A stretch of 47,877 nt of DNA. Source: Lachnospiraceae bacterium. Lineage in GTDB: Bacteria > Bacillota > Clostridia > Lachnospirales > Lachnospiraceae. Below, one piece after another: positions 1 to 7,469 of this stretch (positions are counted from its first letter, which is position 1; each line of letters starts with the position of its first letter). The position numbers and the translations under genes are program-made. The DNA lies in contig JAFRGQ010000065.1 of NCBI GenBank assembly GCA_017433725.1, forward strand, positions 1 through 47,877, read 5' to 3'. A model generated the notes under the pieces. It worked only from the letters and a program-made list of their open reading frames with translations, was not told the origin of the DNA and made no database searches.

Positions 1-20
1 GCGCGCAAAGTGAAATCTGG

Positions 21-57
21 CTTCATCGTGAGTACAATCTCGCGATGAAGAATAAAA
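21..57 (+). repeat. GATGAAG dispersed repeat, copy 1
   Basis: Positions 28-57 share the core CGCGATGAAGAATAAAA with copies at 1672-1700 (minus) and 47545-47575 (plus). In this copy CTTCATCG (21-28) can pair with CGATGAAG (43-50), so it may fold as a hairpin. Positions 2-17 are also the exact reverse complement of 47512-47527. The stretch 1-165 holds no supportable gene, only this and the next repeat; a gene may end just left of the window. Confidence 0.55.
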
Positions 58-85
58 GCCTCCGGCGGATCGCAGACATGCGCAG

Positions 86-140
86 TGGAAGGCGCTTGCG
101 CGCCGCGCATGTCGCGGCAAGAACGCCGAGGCGTTCTTGA
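86..140. repeat. Two-hairpin 3' element, copy 1
   Basis: A GC-rich first hairpin (GCGC-TTGC-GCGC) is followed by a GTCGCGGC spacer and a second perfect hairpin, AAGAACGCC-GA-GGCGTTCTT. It lies 26 bp beyond the pyrI stop codon. Related copies are at 5655-5703 and 9785-9840. It may also help terminate pyrBI transcription on the minus strand, though there is no clear T-run. Confidence 0.6.
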
Positions 141-165
141 AAACATCGGATACAAAGCCGCGTAC

Positions 166-594
166 TTAGTGTCTCGTATATTTCTCCTCGCAGTAGAGGC
201 ATCTGTATGTATTTGTCGCTTTATCCGTCAGGACGAATACATGCGGAAGCTCCTGCTCGATTGATGTGATACAGCGGGGATTCTTGCAGCGAATTACATT
301 TGTAAGTTTCTTCGGATGATGGAGTCTCTTCTTCTCCACGATCTTGCCGTCCTGAATGACGTTGACAGTAATCTTATTGTTGATGAAACCGATCACATCG
401 AGATCGATCTCATCCAGACCGCATTCGATCTTAATGATGTCTTTCTTCCCCATCAGCTGGCTGGAAGCATTCTTGATGATAGCTACCTGATTATCGACAT
501 TGCCGAGATGGAGATATCTGTAAAGATCCATGGCCTTTCCGGCCGGGATATGATCGAGAACAATACCGTTATCAATTCCGCTGATATTTAACAT
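166..594 (-). CDS. pyrI: Aspartate carbamoyltransferase regulatory chain
   Basis: This is the zinc-binding regulatory subunit of aspartate transcarbamoylase. In known enzymes it carries the allosteric nucleotide site and bridges PyrB trimers, so it tunes the first committed step of pyrimidine synthesis in the cytoplasm. At 142 residues it is close to the usual length. The C-terminal zinc site is intact: C103, C108, C132 and C135, in the family's CX4C...CX2C arrangement. The start is chosen because AAGGAGGA lies just upstream of the ATG. It follows pyrB by 12 bp on the same strand, so the two are certainly co-transcribed and made in matched amounts. A structured repeat lies just beyond the stop. 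Confidence 0.96.
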   Translation of the reverse strand: MLNISGIDNGIVLDHIPAGKAMDLYRYLHLGNVDNQVAIIKNASSQLMGKKDIIKIECGLDEIDLDVIGFINNKITVNVIQDGKIVEKKRLHHPKKLTNVIRCKNPRCITSIEQELPHVFVLTDKATNTYRCLYCEEKYTRH

Positions 595-606
595 ATATTT
601 TCCTCC

Positions 607-1524
607 TTACACTTCAATGCCGAGTAGTGTGAGAATCAGTGCCATGCGGATATACATTCCGTACTGAGCCTGCTTGAAATAAACAGCGCGCGGGTCGTCG
701 TCGACCTCGACGGAAATTTCGTTGACACGCGGGAGCGGGTGAAGGACGAGCATATCTTTTTTGGCCAGCTCCATCTTGGGCTTATCCAGAATATAGAAAT
801 CCTTCATGCGGACATAGTCATCTTCATTGAAGAAACGCTCACGCTGTACGCGGGTCATGTAGAGAATATCGAGGACCGGCATGACTTCCTCAAGACTCTG
901 AACTTCCGTGTATTTCAGATGTTTCTTGCCGAGCATCTCCGTAATGTAATTGGGAACACGGAGCTCAGGCGGAGAAATCAGAATGAATTCAACGTCTTCA
1001 TAGCGCGACATAGCCTCAATCAGGGAGTGGGTCGTGCGGCCGAACTTAAGGTCACCGCAGAGACCGAGTACCAGATGATCGAGATGTCCTTTCAGAGAAC
1101 TGATCGTCAGAAGGTCTGTCAGTGTCTGTGTAGGATGCTGATGACCGCCGTCACCGGCATTGATCACGGGGATGGAGGACTTCAGTGAAGCGACGAAAGG
1201 AGCTCCTTCTTTCGGATGCCGCATTGCACAGATGTCTGCGTAGCAGGAAATCATGCGGATCGTATCCGATACACTTTCGCCTTTTGCGGCGGAAGAAGAA
1301 TCGGCAGATGAGAAACCGAGAACGTGTCCGCCCAGATGATACATGGCAGCTTCAAAGCTCAGTCTCGTGCGGGTGCTCGGTTCATAAAAGCAGGTCGCAA
1401 GAGTTTTTCGGTCGCACGCATGAGCGTATTTATCAGGGTTACGTTCGATATCCCCCGCAAGATCGATCAGTGACTGAATCTCCTCAACGGTCAGGTCCAT
1501 AGGATTCATAAGGTGACGTGGCAT
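607..1524 (-). CDS. pyrB: Aspartate carbamoyltransferase catalytic chain
   Basis: It condenses carbamoyl phosphate with aspartate to N-carbamoyl-aspartate in de novo pyrimidine synthesis. At 305 residues it is the usual length. Visible signatures are the carbamoyl-phosphate loop STRTR (residues 50-54), KGES (81-84), HQHPTQ (128-133) and HPLPR (262-266), so all key active-site elements are present. TAAAGGAGGATTAT precedes the ATG, a strong ribosome site. It is the first gene of a pyrB-pyrI unit. The roughly 110-nt leader ends in a possible terminator hairpin with a U-run, so control by attenuation is plausible; I could not find a recognisable PyrR-binding loop. No other pyr genes are in the window. 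Confidence 0.97.
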   Translation of the reverse strand: MPRHLMNPMDLTVEEIQSLIDLAGDIERNPDKYAHACDRKTLATCFYEPSTRTRLSFEAAMYHLGGHVLGFSSADSSSAAKGESVSDTIRMISCYADICAMRHPKEGAPFVASLKSSIPVINAGDGGHQHPTQTLTDLLTISSLKGHLDHLVLGLCGDLKFGRTTHSLIEAMSRYEDVEFILISPPELRVPNYITEMLGKKHLKYTEVQSLEEVMPVLDILYMTRVQRERFFNEDDYVRMKDFYILDKPKMELAKKDMLVLHPLPRVNEISVEVDDDPRAVYFKQAQYGMYIRMALILTLLGIEV

Positions 1525-1544
1525 ATAATCCTCCTTTATTCGTC

Positions 1545-1620
1545 AAAAAACAGATTACGGCAAGTCTCATCCCGCTGACGTGCAAGCACGACGTGCAGGC
1601 AGACCTTTGGCGCAGTAATC
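1545..1620 (-). promoter_or_regulatory. Candidate leader attenuator of pyrBI
   Basis: Read on the minus strand, GATTACTGC near 1620 can pair with GCCGTAATC near 1553. An inner GTCT/AGAC pairing adds to the stem, and TGTTTTTTG follows directly. The arrangement looks like an intrinsic terminator placed about 20 nt before the pyrB ribosome site. The stem has mismatches and was folded by eye only. Confidence 0.35.
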
Positions 1621-1640
1621 AAGTAATAATCCTGAATGAT

Positions 1641-1668
1641 ATCTTATCCTTTACGGATGGAAAGTCAA
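1641..1668 (-). promoter_or_regulatory. Promoter of pyrBI
   Basis: On the minus strand there is a -35 box TTGACT and a -10 box TAAGAT separated by 16 bp. It would start transcription near 1634, giving a leader of about 110 nt before pyrB. Confidence 0.5.
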
Positions 1669-1671
1669 GGA

Positions 1672-1700
1672 GTTTTTATTCTTCATCGCGCAATACTCGT
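1672..1700 (-). repeat. GATGAAG dispersed repeat, copy 2
   Basis: On the minus strand this reads ACGAGTATTGCGCGATGAAG followed by AATAAAA. It matches 47545-47575 except for a 3-bp insertion there, and it matches copy 1 in the second half. It begins directly after the ygiQ stop codon. Confidence 0.6.
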
Positions 1701-1702
1701 CT

Positions 1703-3643
1703 TTATCTTTTTCCGTTCTGTGTCCCCGGTCTATGCTTAGTACCGGTTGTCTTTCGACTCTGTGCTTTCGGTTTTGCCGCCGCACCCTGTCGCTTTCCAT
1801 CCGTACCCTGTCCCTTGTTTTTCCGTGACTTTTCTCTGCCGCCTATCTGTCTCGGAGGGATCAGGCATTCTTTTCCGAAACCGATCAGGTCGGTCCGCCC
1901 TTCACGGATCAGAGCCTCTTTCACAAGATCGTAGTTCTTCGGATCCCTGTACTGGATCAGAGCCCTCTGCATGGCCTTCTCGTGCGGATTCGTGGCGACA
2001 TAGACCGGTTTCAGCGTTTCCGGGTCCAGCCCTGTGTAATACATGCAGGTCGAAATAGTTCCCGGGGTCGGGTAGAAATCCTGTACCTGTTCCGGCATGT
2101 AGCCAAGCTTCTTAATGTATTCCGCGAGGGCAATCGCATCTTTCAGCGTGCTTCCGGGGTGAGATGACATGAGATAGGGAACTATGAACTGTTTCATATC
2201 GAGTTCTCGGTTTATCTTTTCGAACTCCTTTACAAATGCATTGTAGACCGTCACACGCGGTTTTCCCATCTTAGAGAGCACGTTATCGGAGATATGCTCC
2301 GGAGCTACGCGAAGCTGCCCGCTCACATGGTATTGACACAGTTCTCTCAGAAATGTACGGTTCCTGTCCGCCATCACGTAGTCGAACCGGATTCCGGAGC
2401 GGACGAAAACCTTCTTGACCTTCGGAAGATTCCGCAGTTTCCTCAGCAGCTTCAAGTAATCGCTGTGGTCGACCTCCAGATTGGGGCATGGCTCGGGAAA
2501 GAGGCATTTGCGATGCTGACATGCGCCTGCTTTCAGCTGTTTCGCGCAGGCTGGTTTCCGGAACTCAGCTGTCGGACCGCCCACATCGTGGATGTATCCT
2601 TTAAAATCCGGGTCTTCTATGCACTGCTTAGCTTCCGCGAGGATCGACTCATGGCTGCGCGCCTGGACGATCCGGCCCTCATGGAAGGTCAGTGCACAGA
2701 AATTGCAGTCGCCGTAGCAGCCGCGGTTGGAGGTCAGTGAGAATTTGACTTCTTTCAGGGCGGGGATTCCGCCTTGAGCCTCGTAGGAGGGATGATACGC
2801 TCTCATGTAGGGCAGTGCGTACACATCGTCCATCTCCTGCATGGTCATTGGCTTCTGAGGCGGGTTCTGTACCACATACAGACTTCCGTCATACGTCTCG
2901 GCAAGGCGTTTTGCGACAAAGGGATCGGTGTTTTTGTATTGGATTGCAAAGCTTTTCGCGTAAGACCTCTTGTCTGTCTTGATTTCTTCAAATGCAGGCA
3001 GTCTGATAGCATCCTCCGTCTCATCCGCATTTCTCGTCTTAAAGACCGTACCGCGGACAAATGTGACATCGCATGCTCTGATGCCTGAATTCAGTGCATC
3101 AGCGATCTCGATTATGCTTTTCTCACCCATGCCGTAGGCTAAAATGTCCGCACCGGAATCGAGCAGGATCGACCTGCGGACCTTCCCGGACCAGTAATCA
3201 TAGTGGCCGAGCCTTCTCAGGCTCGCCTCGATGCCGCCGATTATGATGGGCGTCTTTTTATAAGTGCGCCGGATTAGATTGCAGTAAACGATGACCGCGT
3301 AGTCGGGCCGCATTCCGGTTTCGCCTCCAGGACTATAGGCGTCCTGACTCCGGCGCTTCTTGGATACGGTGTAGTGATTTACCATCGAGTCCATGTTTCC
3401 GGACGAGACGAGAAAGCCCAGCCGGGGTTCACCGAATTCCGTGATGCTCTCCGGATCCCGCCAGTCGGGCTGGCAGAGCATGCCTACCGAGTAGCCGAAT
3501 GATTCGAGCACGCGGCTGATGATAGCGCTGCCGAAACTCGGATGATCAACGTAGGCATCTCCGCAGACATAGACGAAGTCCATCTGAGAGAGACCTCTTT
3601 CTTCCATCTCTGTTCTGTTTATCGGTAAGAAACCATCTGCCAT
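1703..3643 (-). CDS. YgiQ family radical SAM protein
   Basis: This is a UPF0313/YgiQ-type radical SAM protein, a widespread family whose reaction has not been established. The cluster-binding motif CX3CX2C is seen at C309, C313 and C316 (RGCYGDCNFC). An N-terminal region of about 300 residues precedes the radical SAM barrel, as in the family, and the PYLMSSHPG and DFYPTPGT segments follow. The last 45 residues form a Lys/Arg/Gln-rich basic tail, probably disordered and perhaps nucleic-acid-binding. At 646 residues the length is normal for the family. A ribosome site AAGGAGC lies upstream of the ATG. It is transcribed away from the GH32 gene, with a 367-bp gap between them. Confidence 0.9.
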   Translation of the reverse strand: MADGFLPINRTEMEERGLSQMDFVYVCGDAYVDHPSFGSAIISRVLESFGYSVGMLCQPDWRDPESITEFGEPRLGFLVSSGNMDSMVNHYTVSKKRRSQDAYSPGGETGMRPDYAVIVYCNLIRRTYKKTPIIIGGIEASLRRLGHYDYWSGKVRRSILLDSGADILAYGMGEKSIIEIADALNSGIRACDVTFVRGTVFKTRNADETEDAIRLPAFEEIKTDKRSYAKSFAIQYKNTDPFVAKRLAETYDGSLYVVQNPPQKPMTMQEMDDVYALPYMRAYHPSYEAQGGIPALKEVKFSLTSNRGCYGDCNFCALTFHEGRIVQARSHESILAEAKQCIEDPDFKGYIHDVGGPTAEFRKPACAKQLKAGACQHRKCLFPEPCPNLEVDHSDYLKLLRKLRNLPKVKKVFVRSGIRFDYVMADRNRTFLRELCQYHVSGQLRVAPEHISDNVLSKMGKPRVTVYNAFVKEFEKINRELDMKQFIVPYLMSSHPGSTLKDAIALAEYIKKLGYMPEQVQDFYPTPGTISTCMYYTGLDPETLKPVYVATNPHEKAMQRALIQYRDPKNYDLVKEALIREGRTDLIGFGKECLIPPRQIGGREKSRKNKGQGTDGKRQGAAAKPKAQSRKTTGTKHRPGTQNGKR

Positions 3644-3691
3644 ATGTGCTCCTTCTTTAATCGAAAATATGAAGATAGTGATGAGTTCTGC

Positions 3692-3707
3692 ATGAAAAGC
3701 TTTTCAT
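3692..3707. promoter_or_regulatory. Perfect 16-bp palindrome, possible operator
   Basis: ATGAAAAGCTTTTCAT is a perfect palindrome in the gap between the divergent ygiQ and GH32 genes, about 50 bp upstream of the ygiQ start. It could be a repressor site, but nothing in the window identifies the protein. The rest of 3644-4010 holds the GH32 promoter and leader. Confidence 0.35.
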
Positions 3708-3900
3708 TTTGTGCATTTATCTCACGGCTGTCCGAAGAATACTGCATCAGAGAGCGGTTATTTCGCTTTGCAATTACTTAAGGGAAGTATAGCATATCGG
3801 CTGTCGTTTTAACAGGAGAGGAAAGCCGTACGTTCCTCTCGATTTTTTTGCCTCCTTTTTTGCAAAAGTGACAAATAAACTATAAATTTTCACGATATCA

Positions 3901-3929
3901 TTGTCATTTTTATGAATATAACATAAAAT
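3901..3929 (+). promoter_or_regulatory. Promoter of the GH32 gene
   Basis: A -35 box TTGTCA and a -10 box TAAAAT are separated by exactly 17 bp in very AT-rich DNA. They give a leader of about 75 nt before the GH32 ATG. Confidence 0.6.
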
Positions 3930-3944
3930 AGAGGAAGTAGGTTA

Positions 3945-3972
3945 TCGCGCTTTCAGGGCTATATGAGCGCGA
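3945..3972. promoter_or_regulatory. Inverted repeat in the GH32 leader
   Basis: TCGCGCT (3945-3951) and AGCGCGA (3966-3972) are perfect 7-bp arms, 14 bp apart, just downstream of the predicted start of transcription. It could be an operator for a sugar regulator or an mRNA stem. Confidence 0.35.
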
Positions 3973-4010
3973 ATGAGTAAAGAGAATAAAGGTTATCGGG
4001 AGGATTAAAA

Positions 4011-5468
4011 ATGAAGCAGTGGACACTCGAAGAGCGCTACAGAGTTCTGCAGAGCGCTGATGAAGTTAAGGATCTGTATGATCGCATTCAGACTTCCAAC
4101 TACAGACAGAAGTATCATATTCAGCCGGTGACAGGTCTTTCCAGTGATCCGAACGGATTTGCCAAGTATGACGGAACCTGGCATCTGTTCTATCAGTGGT
4201 GCCCGTGGGGCGCGGTACATGGCCTGAAATACTGGTATCATGTATCCTCCAAGGACCTTGTACATTGGCAGAATGAGGGCGTCGGCATGCACCCGGATAC
4301 CTTCTATGACAATAAGGGATGCCATTCCGGTTCAGCAATTGCGAAAGATAACGATCTTTATATCTTCTATACAGGCAACCACAGAGACGAAAATTGGGTC
4401 AGAACGCCGTACACATGCGCTGCCAAGCTCGGCGAAGACGGACAGCCGGTCAAGCTGCCTGAGCCGCTGTTCGGACCGCGCGATGACTACAGCGAACATC
4501 AGAGAGACCCGAAGGTCGTCTATGTAGCGGATAAGAATAAATACTATATCTTTATCGGAGCCCAGACATTGGACAAGAAGGGCACAGCTCTGATCTATGA
4601 GTCGGAAGAGCTGCTCTCCGGATGGAAATTTGCCGGCCAGCTGAATGTACCGGGATTCGAGGACTTCGGCGGAATGTGGGAGTGCCCGTGCATCGTCAGA
4701 ATCGGCGGAAAAGACGTCCTGATCATCTCTCCGCAGTATACTAAGCTACCGGGCCGTGCTGAGAGCACGAATCACAACGTATATATCATCGGCCATATGG
4801 ATTATGATACGCTGACCTTCACACCGGAATCCGACTACAAGTATCTCGACTTCGGTTTCGACTTCTATGCAGCTCAGTTCGCGGCAAATGTAGATGATCC
4901 CGATATGGCTATCCTGATCGCATGGATCGGTCTCCCGGACAATCACTACTGCACAGAGCCGGAAGACTGGGAAGGCAGCATGTGCCTGCCGCGCGAGCTC
5001 CGCATCAAGGGTGATCACCTCGTTCAGGCTCCGGCTGCAGCAATTGCTTCCCTGAGAGACGGCGAGATCGCAGCAGAAGGAAAACTTCCGGATTTCTGTG
5101 AGATGGAGGTCACAAATGCAGGCGGCGACTTCTTCCTGAACCTTTACACGAAGGCTGACGGAACCGGCGGCGTTACAATGAAGTATGACGAAGCGACAAA
5201 GACTCTGACGGTCGACAAGACAGGTATGGAGAAGCGCTTCAATGAGAACGTCGGCGAAGTTCTGAACGTACCGCTCGATGAGTCTCTGAAGAATATCCGC
5301 ATCTTTATCGACAGATGCTCCTTCGAGCTGTTCATCAATGACGGCGATGCAACATTCACATCCCACATTTATCCGACAGCTGACGAGCATAACTACACGA
5401 TCAGCGACAACGGATCTGTCAAGATTTATGCGCTGAAGCCGTCTGTAACGGACGAGTTCAAGATCTGA
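4011..5468 (+). CDS. scrB: Sucrose-6-phosphate hydrolase (GH32)
   Basis: This is a glycoside hydrolase family 32 enzyme that splits sucrose 6-phosphate, or a related beta-fructoside, in the cytoplasm. There is no signal peptide. The three catalytic motifs of the family are visible: the nucleophile D46 in SSDPNG (most relatives have NDPNG), D166 in RDPK, and the acid/base E224 in WECP. A five-bladed propeller region is followed by a C-terminal beta-sandwich with the usual SFELFIN segment near residue 440. At 485 residues it is typical. GGGAGG precedes the ATG. It is monocistronic: it has its own promoter and a long terminator. No sucrose PTS or regulator is adjacent, so the symbol rests on family resemblance and a fructosidase for other substrates is possible. 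Confidence 0.9.
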   Translation: MKQWTLEERYRVLQSADEVKDLYDRIQTSNYRQKYHIQPVTGLSSDPNGFAKYDGTWHLFYQWCPWGAVHGLKYWYHVSSKDLVHWQNEGVGMHPDTFYDNKGCHSGSAIAKDNDLYIFYTGNHRDENWVRTPYTCAAKLGEDGQPVKLPEPLFGPRDDYSEHQRDPKVVYVADKNKYYIFIGAQTLDKKGTALIYESEELLSGWKFAGQLNVPGFEDFGGMWECPCIVRIGGKDVLIISPQYTKLPGRAESTNHNVYIIGHMDYDTLTFTPESDYKYLDFGFDFYAAQFAANVDDPDMAILIAWIGLPDNHYCTEPEDWEGSMCLPRELRIKGDHLVQAPAAAIASLRDGEIAAEGKLPDFCEMEVTNAGGDFFLNLYTKADGTGGVTMKYDEATKTLTVDKTGMEKRFNENVGEVLNVPLDESLKNIRIFIDRCSFELFINDGDATFTSHIYPTADEHNYTISDNGSVKIYALKPSVTDEFKI

Positions 5469-5534
5469 TCATAGCAGGGGATGTTCCGGTTTTTCATAGT
5501 TATATTGGATGATATTGCCGAACTATAATTGAAT

Positions 5535-5624
5535 AGGGCTGTCGCATCAGGAAAGGCTGTAATGAAATATATGTGTATATTGATATATTTCATTGCAGTT
5601 CACCTGATGCGGCAGCCCTTTTGT
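5535..5624. terminator. Very long terminator hairpin
   Basis: AGGGCTGTCGCATCAGG (5535-5551) pairs with the matching arm at 5603-5619. The stem continues inward through GTAATGAAATATAT and ATATATTTCATTGC, giving close to 38 bp with a loop of about 10 nt. TTTT follows the 3' arm. It terminates the GH32 gene and may act on ylmH from the other side. Its GGCTGCCGCAT arm is shared with the terminator at 10880. Confidence 0.75.
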
Positions 5625-5654
5625 ATGTTGCAATCCTGTGAAGTTTGGAAGATG

Positions 5655-5703
5655 TCAGCTAACGCTGACCCGAATCCCGCGCCAAGTCTCGCGAGCGAGA
5701 CTT
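5655..5703. repeat. Two-hairpin 3' element, copy 2
   Basis: GTCAGC-TAAC-GCTGAC is followed by a spacer ending CCGCGCC, then AAGTCTCGC-GA-GCGAGACTT. The plan is the same as copies 1 and 3, but the stem bases differ while pairing is perfect. It ends 3 bp before the ylmH stop codon on the minus strand. Confidence 0.55.
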
Positions 5704-5706
5704 CAC

Positions 5707-6516
5707 TTATTTGAAAACTCTTACCCGGACATAAAGTCTCCCCTTTTTGGTGTTTGAAATGACGCCGTCGTATATGAATTTGCCGAAACCTCGGACCGAT
5801 ACTCTGGCTCCGGTTTTCAGGTCATACCCTCCGGAGAAGGCTGTGCGGCCGTCTACGATGACCGCTTCCCGCTCGATTAGTTCCTGCGCTTTCCCCCTTG
5901 CGAGTCTGTAGACAAATGCAAGGATCGCGTCAAGTCTCTCCGAAGCCACCGAGCCTTCCCGCTCTTCGAACTCGGGACGGACAGTGCATTTGCACGGTGC
6001 GACTTCCTTTGCGAGCACTGTCGTGTGCCTTACGCGGCAGAGCTCTCTGCAGATGAAATCAGCCATCATTTTCAAAACGAAGACATAGGCAGAGTGGTCG
6101 GTCCTGTCGATAAGTATGTCGCCGATCCGACCGCGGTCAATACCGAGGTTCATGAGAGCTCCGAGGTAATCGCGATGCGTCAGAGGATCCGCGAATTTTG
6201 CCTGAACGGGAGCAATGTGAAGACATGATACGACTTCAGGCGTTTCCGACTCCTGCAGGATAAAGCTTTCTTTGTCCTGCCATGAGGGAAGAAAGGCACA
6301 GACTTTCCTCTCGGCGTCATCGAAACCTCCCCACAGGAGAAAGACAGTTCCGCCGACCCGGTCGGACTGCTGCGGGACGCCGATCTTTCGCATGGCATCG
6401 TTCAGGGAGGCCTGGTCGGAGACGGAGAGAAAGTCGGTGTGGGTCACATATTCATTTTGAAAGGTTTTATTCGAGAGGTCCTTGATCCGGCTCTCGAGAT
6501 AGGCTGTATCCGGCAT
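5707..6516 (-). CDS. ylmH: YlmH-type RNA-binding protein (S4 domain)
   Basis: This belongs to the YlmH family, RNA-binding proteins with a C-terminal S4 domain. In Bacillus subtilis YlmH has been linked to ribosome-associated quality control, and in many Firmicutes it sits near division genes. The hallmark DPLTHRDYLGALMNLGIDRG lies near residue 110. The S4 fold occupies about residues 190-255 (SERLDAILAFVYRLARGKAQ, then VDGR). At 269 residues it has the usual length. Here it is not in the division cluster; it stands alone between a terminator and the divergent thrH. No strong ribosome site is visible before the ATG at 6516, so a start slightly downstream cannot be excluded. Confidence 0.88.
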   Translation of the reverse strand: MPDTAYLESRIKDLSNKTFQNEYVTHTDFLSVSDQASLNDAMRKIGVPQQSDRVGGTVFLLWGGFDDAERKVCAFLPSWQDKESFILQESETPEVVSCLHIAPVQAKFADPLTHRDYLGALMNLGIDRGRIGDILIDRTDHSAYVFVLKMMADFICRELCRVRHTTVLAKEVAPCKCTVRPEFEEREGSVASERLDAILAFVYRLARGKAQELIEREAVIVDGRTAFSGGYDLKTGARVSVRGFGKFIYDGVISNTKKGRLYVRVRVFK

Positions 6517-6685
6517 AGTTTTTGACCTGTATGTAAAGCTAAATTTGAAACATTATCTGGGCTTCCCGCTCCCACACTGAACAATTGCACCATAGAAGAC
6601 TGCTTATTCGTATGGTGAGCATATTTTATGGGAAGTTCAGCTGATATTGCAGGATCCCCAAAATCTTACCACGATTTGCTTTGAA

Positions 6686-6714
6686 TTGCATTCCCTTTGT
6701 GTTTTTGGTATGAT
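6686..6714 (+). promoter_or_regulatory. Promoter of thrH
   Basis: A -35 box TTGCAT and a -10 box TATGAT are separated by 17 bp, about 70 bp upstream of the thrH start. The rest of 6517-6685 shows nothing I can name. Confidence 0.5.
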
Positions 6715-6788
6715 AGTTCCCGGTGACAGTACCGTTACGTGAATGAGAACTGTTTCTGAAATAAAGCAGACACTTAGGAGGTTTATAT

Positions 6789-7394
6789 ATGGGGATGAAT
6801 GTTGTTTGCCTGGATATGGAAGGCGTACTCGTACCTGAAATCTGGATCGCATTTTCGGAGGCTACCGGTATCCCGGAGCTGCGCCGCACGACCCGCGACG
6901 AACCGGATTATGACAAGCTCATGAAGTACAGACTTGCCATCCTGAAGGAGCATGGACTCGGACTGAAAGAGATCCAGGCTACAATCGCGACGATCGATCC
7001 GCTTCCGGGCGCGAAGGAATTCCTCGATGAACTCCGCAGGGAGGCACAGGTCCTCATTCTGAGTGATACGTTCACGCAGTTTGCCATGCCGCTCATGGCA
7101 AAACTCAACTATCCGACACTGTTTTGCAACACGCTGGAAGTTGCTCCGGACGGCGAAATCACCGGATATCAGATGAGATGCGCGCAGTCCAAGCTGACGA
7201 CTGTCAGGGCACTCCAGTCCTGCGGATTTGACACGATCGCGGCGGGCGACAGCCACAACGACCTTGCTATGATCCGTGCTTCAAAGGCAGGATTCCTTTT
7301 CAGAAGTACCGACGCCATAATAGCGGAGAATCCGGACCTGCCGGCGTTTGAGGAGTTTGATGAGTTCCTTGCCGCTATCAAAGCTGTGCTGTGA
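6789..7394 (+). CDS. thrH: Phosphoserine phosphatase / homoserine phosphotransferase
   Basis: This is a ThrH-type HAD enzyme. Characterised members remove phosphate from phosphoserine and can pass it to homoserine, linking serine and threonine synthesis. The N-terminus CLDMEGVLVPEIWIAF is diagnostic: D9 is the expected nucleophile, and Met-Glu-Gly follows where most HAD enzymes have an XDX pattern, as in ThrH. Motif II is LSDTF near residue 95 and motif IV is AAGDSHND near residue 155. At 201 residues the length matches the family. TAGGAGG precedes the ATG. It is followed by maf, with a small hairpin between them, so partial co-transcription is likely. Confidence 0.9.
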   Translation: MGMNVVCLDMEGVLVPEIWIAFSEATGIPELRRTTRDEPDYDKLMKYRLAILKEHGLGLKEIQATIATIDPLPGAKEFLDELRREAQVLILSDTFTQFAMPLMAKLNYPTLFCNTLEVAPDGEITGYQMRCAQSKLTTVRALQSCGFDTIAAGDSHNDLAMIRASKAGFLFRSTDAIIAENPDLPAFEEFDEFLAAIKAVL

Positions 7395-7406
7395 GATTGT
7401 ACGACA

Positions 7407-7439
7407 GGATTGTGGAAGTGCGTAAGCACGGAACAATCC
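7407..7439. repeat. Small stem-loop between thrH and maf
   Basis: GGATTGT and ACAATCC enclose GTGC-GTAA-GCAC. The outer 7-bp and inner 4-bp stems are perfect. The GTAA loop is the same as in the first hairpin of the 95-bp repeat at the window end. It has no T-run, so it is not a standard terminator. Confidence 0.45.
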
Positions 7440-7469
7440 GTAATCGACTTTTGGAGATCTTATCATAAT

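Noticed and set aside
4011-5468. Sucrose PTS locus
   Set aside because: Only the hydrolase is present; no PTS permease, fructokinase or LacI-type regulator is adjacent.
5529-5714. 61-codon frame after the GH32 gene
   Set aside because: It lies across the long terminator hairpin and a repeat; the apparent peptide is a by-product.
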